Source: Theodoxus fluviatilis
Taxonomy: Eukaryota > Mollusca > Gastropoda > Cycloneritida > Neritidae
Assembly: GCA_034096865.1 (NCBI GenBank)
Contig: JAWQFJ010016673.1
Coordinates: 1-17,500 of the forward strand
Reading direction: 5' to 3'
DNA: 17,500 bases
The translations under genes were made by a program, and so were the position numbers. Of this stretch, positions 8,260-16,091 are shown piece by piece. How positions within the stretch are numbered: the stretch's first letter is position 1; every line of letters starts with the position of its first letter. Below the pieces are notes generated by a model that searched no databases, was not told where the DNA came from, and saw only the letters and a list, made by a program, of their open reading frames with translations.

Positions 8260-8640
8260 CGCACCTTCAAATTAAATGGTGTGCGCTGTGACCCAGGAGG
8301 GCCGTCGGTAGACGTCAGCATTGACGGGTACCGGTGCAGCACGCTGATTGACTCAGGAGCCACCCTTTCAGTCTTAAGGACCGGTCTTCGCCCATTCTTG
8401 GAGAGGGAGGAGACGACAGTAGCCCTCACCGACGTCTGAAATGGCCCTATCCCCGTACACAGCGTAGTGGAGGCGAGACTACAGGCCGGTGAGTTCACAA
8501 CCTCTCACGTGTTCCTTATCGCTGACGTAGTGAAAGACGCCATCCTGGGAGCGGATTTCCTTCGGGAACATTCAGGAGTGATTAACTGGGGACGCGCTCT
8601 CCTGACTCTTGACGGGCTGCCGATACGGTTTGAGAGTGTT
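8260..8640 (+). CDS. Pol segment: aspartic protease
   Basis: Phase 1. The active-site motif LIDSGATLSVL carries the catalytic aspartate at 8350-8352. About 70 codons later ILGADFL matches the conserved second-half I-L-G-x-D motif of retropepsins, which act as dimers. The segment is interrupted by TGA 8437-8439, roughly mid-domain, so no complete protease is readable. It precedes the RT, as usual. Confidence 0.85.
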
Positions 8641-9153
8641 GATGGGGCGAGAGCGTCCTCACCACGCCTCTTAACGGTAGGAAAGCTGCAGACGGGACCG
8701 ATGGAAGGTGGCTTGATCGAGCCCCTCCCAGGAGTCCTGCAGACTGTTATGGATGAGGGAAGCCAGGAACTCCACGCCTCGGCCCGGACCCGACTGGGTG
8801 AAATGCTGCGCGCCCACCAGAGAGCGTTCTCGTTGGCGGAACACGACTAGGGTCGGACTGGCCTCGTACATCATACTATCGACGTGAGAACGTCGAAGAC
8901 CATCAGGCAGGCCCCCAGGCCTATTCCCCTCGCCAGCCGGGAGATAGCGCGTCAAGAGGTCCAGAGGATGCTAGGACAGGGTGTCATTGAGCCCTCAAAC
9001 AGCCCTTGGTCGTCCCCGGTAGTGCTGGCGAAGAAGAAAGATGGCTCCTCGAGGTTCTGCGTCGACTACCGCCAACTGAACGACGTCACAAAGAAGGATC
9101 CGCACCCCCTGCTGCGGATCGACCTGACCCTAGATGCCCTTTCGGGGGGCTAA
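8641..9153 (+). CDS. Pol segment: linker and N-terminal RT
   Basis: Phase 1, interrupted by TAG 8848-8850. After a linker (ending LAEHD before the stop) comes the typical gypsy RT entry, VIEPSNSPWSSPVVLAKKKD, then RFCVDYRQLND. The frame is lost at the G run (9144-9149) immediately after LDALSG. This is the fingers portion of the RT. Confidence 0.85.
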
Positions 9154-11494
9154 GTGGTTCAGCACCCTGGATTTGAATAGTGGGTACTGGCAGGTAGAGG
9201 TCGAACAAAGGGACCGAGAGAAGACAGCCTTCTGCATGGACGGAGGGTTGTGGCAATTTTCAGTGATGCCTTTCGGACTCTGCAACGCGCCGGCCACCTT
9301 CGAGCGACTCATGGAAACAGTACTGCAAGACCTCTTACAGAAAGGCGTCCTCGTCTACCTGGATGACGTCATCGTATACGCGCCGACGCTTGACCAGGAG
9401 TTCCACCTACTAGAGGCAGTGCTTCAACGGCTGGAGGGAGCTGGTCTAAAGCTCCACCCCCAGAAGTGTCAGCTCTTCAAGAAGGAGGTCGTCTTTCTAG
9501 GCCACATTGTCGGGACCAATGGCATCCACACTGACTCCGCCAAAGTGCGCACCGTACAAGACTGGCCTAGACCCAGGAGCCTGACGGAGGTCAATAGTTT
9601 CCTAGGCTTCTGCAGTTACTACCGCCGGTTCGTGCGGGGTTTCTCTGATGTCGCCGCCCCACTACACCAACTGAAGGGGAGGAAAGCCCCGTTCCAATGG
9701 AGCACCGAGTGCGAAGACGCCTTCCAAGCACTGAAGCGGCGCCTCACAGAATCGCCGGTCCTGGCCTACCCGAGGGAGGATGAGCCGTTCATGCTCGACA
9801 CTGACGCCAGCGACACGGGGATTGGAGCGGTACTGTCCCAGGTCCAGGATGGCGAGGAGAGGGTCATAGGATACTACAGCGCTCGCCTCGACCGCCCGCA
9901 GCGACGATACTGCGTCACACGGCGGGAGCTGTTAGCAGTCGTAAAGGCCTTCTCCCACTTTCGCCCGTACCTGTATGGCCGGAGGTTCACTCTGAGGACA
10001 GACCACTCGTCCTTGCGATGGCTCATGCACTTTCGGGATCCAGAGGGCCAGTGGGCACGATGGCTCCAGAGGGTCCAGGAGTACAACTTCGAGATCCAGC
10101 ACCGCCCTGGCAAAAACCACGGCAACGCAGATGGCCTCTCCCGTCGTCCCTGCGACTGCAAAGCCTGCCTCCGAGTGGTCCGACACGAGGAGGGACAGGC
10201 GTCCTCGGAGCCATGCTGCGCGACGGTTCGGCAGATCGCCGTGCAGGAGACAGCGTTAGCGGAAGCGCAGCGACAAGACCCCGATCTGCAGACTGTCATC
10301 CACTGGATGGAGACCAGCCCCGTACGGCCCGTTTGGAGGGAGGTAACTGCCACGAGCCCCGTCGCTAAGGCCTACTGGACCCAGTGGGACACTCTGCTGA
10401 TGAAGGGCGGAGCGCTGTACCGGAGGTGGGTAAACGAGAATGGGGCCCACCCTCGCCTGCTTCCGGTCCTGCCGAAAGCAATGCAGGGAGAGGCCCTGAA
10501 GCAGCTGCACGACAGCCCGACAGCCGGGCACTTTGGACGCAGAAAGACACACCAGCGGGTCTGCGAGAGGTATTACTGGGTAGGACGGCGCACGTCGGTT
10601 GAGGACTGGTGCCGCCGTTGCGATGTTTGTGCTTCACGTGCGGGACCCCGCGGACGTCATCACGGCCCTGCCCAGATCTACCTGACAGGAGCACCCATGG
10701 AGAGGGTGGCGATTGACATCCTGGGCCCCCTCCCCGAGACTGAGTCGGGAAACCGGTTTGTCTTAGTCGCGATGGACTACTTCACCAAGTGGCCCGAGGC
10801 CTACCCTCTCCCCGATCAGACGGCCACAACAGTGGCCAGGGCCCTGGTAGAAGGCTTCTTCTGTCGATTCGGCATGCCCTGGGAGCTGCACTCCGACCAG
10901 GGGAGAAATTTCGAGTCGGCTGTCTTCCAAGAAACCTGTCGGCTTATGGGCATTCATAAGACTCGCACGACGCCAGCCTATCCCCAGTCGGACGGCATGG
11001 TGGAGCGGTATAACAGAACCCTCAAAGGGTGCCTATCGAAGTGCGTCAGTGACCACCAGAAGGACTGGGAGGACTATCTACCTTTCTCTCTGATGGCCTA
11101 CCGGTCGGCAGTGCAAGAAGCGACGGGCATCTCCCCCAGTCGGCTGATGCTTGGGCGAGAGCTCAAACTCCCAGCCGACTTGGTGCTGCCAAGGCCCCTG
11201 GAGGATACCCCCCGCGACATGCCCCAGTACGTGATGCAGCTCCAGGACACGTTGCAGGCAGTGCAAGAGTCCGCCAGGACCCACCTGCAGCTGAGCGCAG
11301 ACCGGATGAAGGCTTGGTACGACCGCAAGGCAGACGACCAGGCCTTCGCCGTGGGCTCAGCGGTCTGGTATTACAACCCACTGGTGAAGAAAGGACACAC
11401 CACCAAGTTGGCTAGGCCCTGGACGGGCCCTTACAAGGTGGTGGGACGGATCCATGAGGGAGTGTACCGCATTCAACAGCACTCGCGTGCCTGA
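9134..11494 (+). CDS. Pol segment: RT palm, RNase H and integrase
   Basis: Open frame of 786 codons; true homology starts at about codon 5 because the ATG is only the first in a shifted phase. RT: KWFSTLDLNSGYWQVEV, MPFGLCNAPATF (codons 45-56) and catalytic YLDD at 75-78 (9356-9367). RNase H: D224 (DTDAS), E265 (RRELLAV), D290 (RTDHSSL) and D333 (NADGLSR), so all four acids are present. Integrase: zinc-binding H459, H466, C496, C499; catalytic D528, D588 and E624 with the classic 35-residue D-E spacing; a GPY-type tail at 764-767. All catalytic residues survive although upstream parts are broken. It ends at TGA 11492, which looks premature. Confidence 0.95.
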   Translation: MPFRGAKWFSTLDLNSGYWQVEVEQRDREKTAFCMDGGLWQFSVMPFGLCNAPATFERLMETVLQDLLQKGVLVYLDDVIVYAPTLDQEFHLLEAVLQRLEGAGLKLHPQKCQLFKKEVVFLGHIVGTNGIHTDSAKVRTVQDWPRPRSLTEVNSFLGFCSYYRRFVRGFSDVAAPLHQLKGRKAPFQWSTECEDAFQALKRRLTESPVLAYPREDEPFMLDTDASDTGIGAVLSQVQDGEERVIGYYSARLDRPQRRYCVTRRELLAVVKAFSHFRPYLYGRRFTLRTDHSSLRWLMHFRDPEGQWARWLQRVQEYNFEIQHRPGKNHGNADGLSRRPCDCKACLRVVRHEEGQASSEPCCATVRQIAVQETALAEAQRQDPDLQTVIHWMETSPVRPVWREVTATSPVAKAYWTQWDTLLMKGGALYRRWVNENGAHPRLLPVLPKAMQGEALKQLHDSPTAGHFGRRKTHQRVCERYYWVGRRTSVEDWCRRCDVCASRAGPRGRHHGPAQIYLTGAPMERVAIDILGPLPETESGNRFVLVAMDYFTKWPEAYPLPDQTATTVARALVEGFFCRFGMPWELHSDQGRNFESAVFQETCRLMGIHKTRTTPAYPQSDGMVERYNRTLKGCLSKCVSDHQKDWEDYLPFSLMAYRSAVQEATGISPSRLMLGRELKLPADLVLPRPLEDTPRDMPQYVMQLQDTLQAVQESARTHLQLSADRMKAWYDRKADDQAFAVGSAVWYYNPLVKKGHTTKLARPWTGPYKVVGRIHEGVYRIQQHSRA

Positions 11495-11731
11495 CCCTGC
11501 GTAGTAAACCGTGCCAGACTGTGGGAGTACCAGGGGGGACTCCCGCCCGACTGGCGGCGGCGTCCGCGCCGACAGCCCGACCCCCCCGACATCGATGAGG
11601 AGCGACTGGAGAGAGAAGGGAGCCCTGGGTCGTCCTCGGAAGGTGAGAGCGACGACGGAACGACCCAGGAGGATGTGCAGGCGTACACCAAACGAGGGCG
11701 GCGCGTGGTGCGGCCGACCCGTTTCCTGTGA
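11495..11731 (+). CDS. Pol C-terminal tail beyond a stop codon
   Basis: The same phase as the integrase stays open for 78 codons after TGA 11492. It reads like a gypsy Pol end: VVNRARLWEYQGG, then an acidic segment rich in D, E and S, then RGRRVVRPTRFL and TGA at 11729-11731. Basic R-R-x-x-R-P endings are common in such polyproteins. I therefore read 11492 as a nonsense change in this copy, not the natural end. Confidence 0.65.
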   Translation, partial: PCVVNRARLWEYQGGLPPDWRRRPRRQPDPPDIDEERLEREGSPGSSSEGESDDGTTQEDVQAYTKRGRRVVRPTRFL

Positions 11732-12005
11732 GAACTCCCCGCCAGCTTGTGTGGAACGTACGGTGGCAGGGCCCTGGCCCTGCGATCGGGGGTTAAAGGT
11801 TACCGCAGGGGAGCCTAAACTCCTACGTCGGGTCTTGCCACCCGTTCGTCCCTCTCTCCCCACCACGTGGACCACCAAGATGAGTACAACAGCAGATGAG
11901 TGATGGACTTGTTTATTTTTCAGGCATTGAATGGACAATTGTTTTGATACATGTAACTTGTTTACATTCATTCCTGATGTAGTAATGTAGTTTGGAGGTG
12001 TGGGA

Positions 12006-12029
12006 AGACCGACGAGGACGTCTTGGTCT
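12006..12029 (+). other. Stem-loop just before the polypurine tract
   Basis: AGACC (12006-12010) pairs with GGTCT (12025-12029) and GACG (12011-12014) with CGTC (12019-12022), leaving a TT bulge and an AGGA loop. It ends 1 nt before the polypurine tract. A role in plus-strand priming or 3' end structure is possible but unproven. Confidence 0.45.
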
Positions 12030-12030
12030 C

Positions 12031-12042
12031 GAGGGGAGGGAG
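12031..12042 (+). promoter_or_regulatory. Polypurine tract (plus-strand primer)
   Basis: GAGGGGAGGGAG, twelve uninterrupted purines ending 3 nt before the 3' LTR. RNase H-resistant purine runs in this position prime plus-strand DNA synthesis in LTR elements. Confidence 0.85.
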
Positions 12043-12045
12043 CTG

Positions 12046-12628
12046 TGTTGCGGAAGAATGTAAAATGATATAATCGTGTAAGATTGTTTGTGTTTGTGGA
12101 GGTGGTTTGTTTAAATAGCCAAAGAATTGGGTATTGCTTTAACGTGTTGTGCTGTGGGAAAACGGACGCGTTCACCTCTCTTTGTTCTGCCCTGAACAAA
12201 GGCACGTGAGCACGTGAGTACGGATGAGTCAGCAGGCTTTTGTTAGTTGGGGAGGGGGTAGGTGTGGTCATTGCTCTTTGTTGTGGATAGGGGTTTGGGA
12301 CTTCAAGCCTCCCTTACTTCCGATGCTGTAGGTAACTGGCCCTATGATTGGATCCCAGGGGCGGAAACAGAAGGGCCTGATGGGGGAATAGTCAAGCAGT
12401 ATACATTGTCGATGCTATGGTACGGGAGTGAGAGAGCGAATGTCAGAGGTGTAGGAGCGTATACTCGCCGTCACTGTATGCCATGTCCAGTTCGGAATAA
12501 ACACTCTGAAAGGAACAATCGCCTGTGTTCAACTTCCTACCATTCCTGACGCAAGTGAGGACGGACCGCAAGCAGACCACCGAGCAGCGGCACTGGAGAG
12601 GTCAGTGGTCATTATTGTTTCCGTAACA
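12046..12628 (+). repeat. 3' LTR
   Basis: It starts TGTTGCGGAAG and ends TTCCGTAACA, and matches the 5' LTR at roughly 97% of aligned positions by eye. It has a 6-bp duplication (TGTGTTTG form) near 12090 and a shorter TATAC box. A short open frame across its 5' part is not a gene. Confidence 0.95.
12496..12501 (+). terminator. Polyadenylation signal in 3' LTR
   Basis: AATAAA at the same place as in the 5' LTR. This would be the copy that directs 3' end formation of the genomic RNA; a GT-containing segment (CGCCTGTGTTC) lies about 25 nt downstream. Confidence 0.65.
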
Positions 12629-12632
12629 GGAG
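12629..12632. repeat. Target-site duplication, right copy (GGAG)
   Basis: Exact match to 1614-1617 across the element. Confidence 0.85.
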
Positions 12633-13044
12633 CATACTGGGACTTTTGAGTCACGCTTGTCAAGACATGTGACTAACAATGCGGGCAGACGACAGAGCAA
12701 TGTAAGGCTTGTGTTGACTTTCGGATGCCCCCTCCAATCCACACGACAATCGCTATCCCCCTACCCAAACCCTACCCCCCAGCTTTCGTCTCCTTTGTCG
12801 CTCATTTTTCCGTTCGCTGACTGAATTTTTAAGAGTATTTTTTTCGAGCGCAATTGCGTTTTTGTAATCAATCCTAGCATTCCTATAAACCTTGTCAAAT
12901 CTGTCGTATTGCCCACACGCTGTCTCTCTGTGACTGTGTCAATTACTGTTTTTGTCTCTGTTTCTCTCTCATCTCTCTCTGACTCCCTTTTGGTCTCTGT
13001 CCGATTGTTCATGCGTTTGCGCGCGCGCGAGTCTGTCTGCTTGC

Positions 13045-13047
<3 letters not shown>
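12633..13047. other. Flanking DNA, pyrimidine-rich, no gene seen
   Basis: This stretch becomes rich in CTCT/GTCT runs from about 12915 onward and grades into the GT microsatellite. Open frames here are simple-repeat shadows. Confidence 0.5.
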
Positions 13048-13103
<56 letters not shown>

Positions 13104-13138
13104 CGCGCCCCTGTGTGTGTGTGTGTGTGTGTGTGTGT
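13048..13138. repeat. (TG)n microsatellite, interrupted
   Basis: A TG run at 13048-13101 and another at 13112-13138, separated by AGCGCGCCCC. The preceding GCGCGCGCG (13020-13029) and this tract are alternating purine-pyrimidine DNA. CT/GT-rich DNA from 12915 on suggests a long-lived microsatellite nursery. Confidence 0.95.
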
Positions 13139-13720
13139 CTGTCCATCTACGTTTGCTTTCAATCTGGGCATTGAATTGTGAAGTGTAGTGACCCATTCAA
13201 ATAAAATACCACACCTCAAAAGACAGTTGCTCCGAAACCTCCAATCTTGTTTTCGCCTCTGTCTCTGTCCTGCTTTGCTCCAGAGCCACTTCATGTCAAG
13301 CAGGAAAGTTGGAGAACCGCTCGAGCGGTCTCGTCGTCAGAAGGAATTCCTCTGAACAAAGGGCAGAACATGGAGGCAACAGGGCACGCGGTACAGGCCA
13401 GAAAGTGTTGATGGATTGTGGTTGGAAAGATCATGAACTAGTCGTGAGTTTTAGCTGTTAATGGTAAAGGTGCTTGCTTTTATGTCATACATTTTGAGTT
13501 TTTCATATCGATAGGTTTTAGAGTTGATATTGTCATTAAATGTTTACCTTCTAAAAGCCCAGTAGCTACGGGTTCTAGTTGATAAGGAAACCATCAAACG
13601 GCTCCGGCCGTATGTTACTCTTGCGACATTTTACCCATTGGCGGTAGCCAGTCGGAGGCGACGAAAGTGCGCATGCGCGAAACCAGCTCCTCTGGGATGC
13701 CCGAGTATGGCTTAGCTGAC

Positions 13721-13875
13721 CAGTGCCTGAGCTGCGCAGCTGAGGGCAGTGGGGACACTGGAATGCCTCTACAGGAACACTCTGGGCACCAGCCCTCCTC
13801 TTTTCCGTGGCTCGGCTGAGGTGGATTCGGTGACTGTTTTCAAAAGCGGTGACTGCCCTCTTTATGGATGCAGGT

Positions 13876-13938
<63 letters not shown>

Positions 13939-14157
13939 TGACTACCAGTTCCATAGGACCATGGCTATGTGCTGCTGAGGGTCAGTCCCGTCCCGTTGAC
14001 AGCGTCTGCTGTGACTGTGGAGACCAGTGCGTGAACCACGCACGTTAGGGCAATGGGGACACTGGAAGGCCGCCAAACAGCAGCCTTCCTCTTTTCCCTG
14101 GCTGTGGTGAGGTGGATTTCAAAAGAGGTGGCTGCCCTCTTTATAGCTGCACGCCAG
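13721..14157. repeat. Direct duplication, 304-bp spacing
   Basis: Copy 1 (13721 to about 13875) and copy 2 (14025 to about 14157) share CAGTGC(C/G)TGA, GGGGACACTGGAA, CCTCCTCTTTTCC against TTCCTCTTTTCCC, GAGGTGGATT and CTGCCCTCTTTAT. They differ by many substitutions and indels, so the duplication is old. The AGGC microsatellite sits at the junction after copy 1. No coding potential is conserved between copies. Confidence 0.65.
13876..13938. repeat. (AGGC)n microsatellite
   Basis: 63 bp, nearly 16 uninterrupted AGGC units. Tetranucleotide arrays of this motif are common in several invertebrate genomes. Confidence 0.95.
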
Positions 14158-14382
14158 GAAGGTCTCTCTCTGGCAAGGCGTCAAGCTGCTTTGCGGGAAT
14201 GCCGCGGTGCCGGAGGTGATTCATTACACAGTCCTTGAAACTGCTGAGAGAGAACGCACCTATGCCCAGTTTTTCAGCTCAACTCTCACAGATATCCGCT
14301 TTTACTTCTGGATGGGAAGACGCAATGTTAAAGAAGCCCCTTTCTAAAGGACGCCACCCTGTAATACAAGCAGCTTCTTACC

Positions 14383-14703
14383 GCACTCACTGGCAATGAG
14401 CGCCGAGTCTGCACGTCGAGGAGTTTCCCCAAAGTGGTCGATTGAACACCCTGACCTTGCGTCCAAACCATCTAGACGATGGCGATGATGAAACGTGACT
14501 GTGATTCGTAGTTTGGTTACGATCACCTCCGTCTTGTCTGAAATGAATGATGGAATGGAAAAAATGAATAAAGTGAATGCGTAAATGGAGTTTGACGACA
14601 CGGGAGTCTAGTCCTGGCTAACCCTACTTCACTCGACACGCGATAAGCATCGAATCTGCAATTCGAAGGATTGCCGAAATGTCGTCGACCGCACTCTGGT
14701 CTT
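14383..14703. repeat. Diverged direct repeat pair
   Basis: About 14383-14460 and 14630-14703 share an ordered pattern: CACTC, then CGA(G/A)TCTGCA, then TCGA(G/A)GA, then CC(C/G)AAA, then GTCG(A/T), then CACTCTGGTCTT against CACCCTGACCTT. Identity is moderate, and this is an eye alignment only. It may be an old dispersed repeat. Confidence 0.4.
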
Positions 14704-15080
14704 GTTTTCTGTCTTCAAAATGGAAGTTGTGAGGAGACCGCTTGTCTTCGTAACACCACCCTCCCCCTCCCTAATCTACAGGGCATAGCTATCCAGTTTC
14801 TTGTTGACTGTCGATCTGATGTCCTTGCCATATTGACAGCATGGGCCTTGAGAATGCCGTAAAGAGGATTAGCAACTTTTCAAAAGGCTGCAGAAGAGTG
14901 ACACTGAAACCTTCACAGAAGAGTGCAACTGTGCCAGTCTGGTGTTTTCCACTCAAATGATCTGTCTAGCACGAACCCATTGGTCCTCTGGACGGACGTC
15001 TACTTTACTATAGATCTCTCTTGCATCATCCAGGCAAGGTCCATGGGATGAATGGAGTCTGTGGCCACACATAGGTGAAT

Positions 15081-15394
15081 GGGTGGCTACATAGGAAAAT
15101 GGGTGGCTACATAGGTGAATGGGTGGCTACATAGGTAAATGGGTGGCTACATAGGTGAATGGGTGGCTACATAGGTAAATGGGTGGCTACATAGGTGAAT
15201 GGGTGGCTACATAGGTAAATGGGTGGCTACATAGGAGGAATGGGTGGCTACATAGGTGAATGGGTGGCTACATAGGTGAATGGGTGGCTACAGAGGTGAA
15301 TGGGTGGCTACACAGGTGAATGGGTGGCTACATAGGTAAATGGGTGGCTACATAGGTGAATGGATGGCTACATAGGTAAATGGGTGGCTACATG
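15081..15394. repeat. 20-bp minisatellite, about 16 copies
   Basis: The unit is GGGTGGCTACATAGGTGAAT. Variants end GTGAAT or GTAAAT and alternate strictly in 15101-15220, giving a 40-bp higher-order dimer there. One unit (15221-15241) has 21 bp, and two units carry CAG or CAC for CAT. The array ends in a partial unit. Confidence 0.95.
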
Positions 15395-15748
15395 GCAAAT
15401 GTAACATATGGCCGGAGCTGCTCGATGCCTCCATCATCAGCTGGAAGCCCTGTAGCGTGGAAAATAGTAACCCGTGGAAAACAGTACCCGGAAGTCATCG
15501 CAGAGTTATCTGCGAGGGACGTGCTTTATGCAATTTACCGCTCCTGCACCTGTTCTTCGCATGGAATATATTCCGACAAACGACGCATTAGTTGCTTTAC
15601 GAGGTTTTGGTGCATTTGTGTAGTTTAACACATGATGTAGCGTTCAAAAAAGGTTTTCCCAGTGTAAAGCCGTCTCCCCTGCCGGAAATAATATGGGAGT
15701 CACCTCCCTGTAGTCTGTTTGTAGTCTGGTTTTATAAAACGCGACCGT
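15395..15748. other. Non-coding stretch between minisatellite and inverted repeat
   Basis: I see no convincing gene. Two short open frames of about 75-80 codons overlap here, but they lack recognisable motifs and partly run into the repeats on either side. Confidence 0.4.
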
Positions 15749-16091
15749 TGACTGACTTGGCACGCCCGGGGAGTTATGCTAAGATCCGGCCGCGTAAATA
15801 TATCTGCGTTTTGTGACAAACGTCTTGCTCGGCGGTACTGTACTCCATGCACCTTAACGGTGCGCGTGATTCGGGTGTAATCCTTAAGCTAAACGACGTT
15901 CCGAATGTTTCCGACTTCGACCATTTCCGCAGCGCCAATAAACGTCGTTTAGCTTAAGATTACACCCGAATCACGCGCACCGTTAAGGTGCATGGAGTAC
16001 AGTACCGCCGAGAAAGACGTTTGTCACAAAACGCAGATATATTTACGCGGCCGGATCTTAGCATAACTCCCCGGGCGTGCCAAGTCAGTCA
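15749..16091. repeat. Large near-perfect inverted repeat (foldback)
   Basis: The left arm (15749-15900, 152 nt) and right arm (15941-16091, 151 nt) are reverse complements except for one substitution (GCTCGG against CCGAGA) and one missing base (AATCCTTAAG against CTTAAGATT). The spacer, 15901-15940, is 40 nt. Arm tips read TGACTGACTTGG. Each arm contains a nested GCACC/GGTGC hairpin. No transposase and no clear target-site duplication are seen. It could be a foldback-type MITE, a template-switch product or an assembly palindrome. Confidence 0.9.

Larger units (their letters stand above)
8191..11731 (+). pseudogene. pol: pol (broken): protease, RT, RNase H, integrase
   Basis: Pol would process the polyprotein, copy the RNA and integrate the DNA. 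It enters in phase 1 (-1 to the zinc knuckle) and has stops at TGA 8437-8439 and TAG 8848-8850. A six-G run at 9144-9149 carries one base too many, ending phase 1 at TAA 9151-9153. Homology continues without a gap in phase 2, with the break falling inside the conserved RT segment just before KWFSTLDL. Another TGA at 11492-11494 interrupts the C-terminus, after which a recognisable Pol tail continues to TGA 11729-11731. Domain order is standard for Ty3/gypsy. Confidence 0.9.
11732..12045 (+). other. Element 3' untranslated region, no env gene
   Basis: 314 bp between the Pol end and the 3' LTR. There is no frame of useful length, and no signal peptide or membrane segment is seen, so the element lacks an envelope gene. 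It contains an 8-bp hairpin (11766-11783), a second stem-loop (12006-12029) and the polypurine tract. Confidence 0.7.
1618..12628 (+). mobile_element. Ty3/gypsy LTR retrotransposon, full-length but degenerate
   Basis: An 11,011-bp element bounded by two 583-bp LTRs. Its edges are supported by TG...CA ends, by near-complementary tips (TGTTGCGGAA at the start of the 3' LTR, TTCCGTAACA at the end) and by an exact GGAG duplication at 1614-1617 and 12629-12632. Internal order is gag, protease, RT, RNase H, integrase. Integrase after RNase H is the Ty3/gypsy (Metaviridae) order and excludes Ty1/copia. A single CCHC zinc knuckle, a YLDD RT motif and a GPY integrase tail agree. No env-like frame lies between pol and the 3' LTR. 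I cannot place the clade (Mag, CsRn1, gypsy or other) without a tree. Five in-frame stops and at least two indels show that this copy is not autonomous as read. Confidence 0.97.

Noticed and set aside
11732..12045. Possible env gene or accessory gene after pol
   Set aside because: Only 314 bp, no usable open frame, signal peptide or membrane segment.
11357..12271. Minus-strand frame of 304 codons across the pol end and 3' LTR
   Set aside because: It is antisense to the Pol tail and crosses the polypurine tract and LTR boundary. No recognisable domain, so treated as a chance shadow frame.
12262..12549. 95-codon open frame inside the 3' LTR
   Set aside because: It lies in U3/R, and the homologous region in the 5' LTR is disrupted by indels.
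12761..13294. Minus-strand frame of 177 codons and plus-strand frames of 78-90 codons
   Set aside because: The core is a poly-(TH) or poly-(VC) translation of the TG microsatellite.
13048..15394. CRISPR-like array
   Set aside because: The repeats are contiguous microsatellite or minisatellite units without unique spacers, and the genome is eukaryotic.
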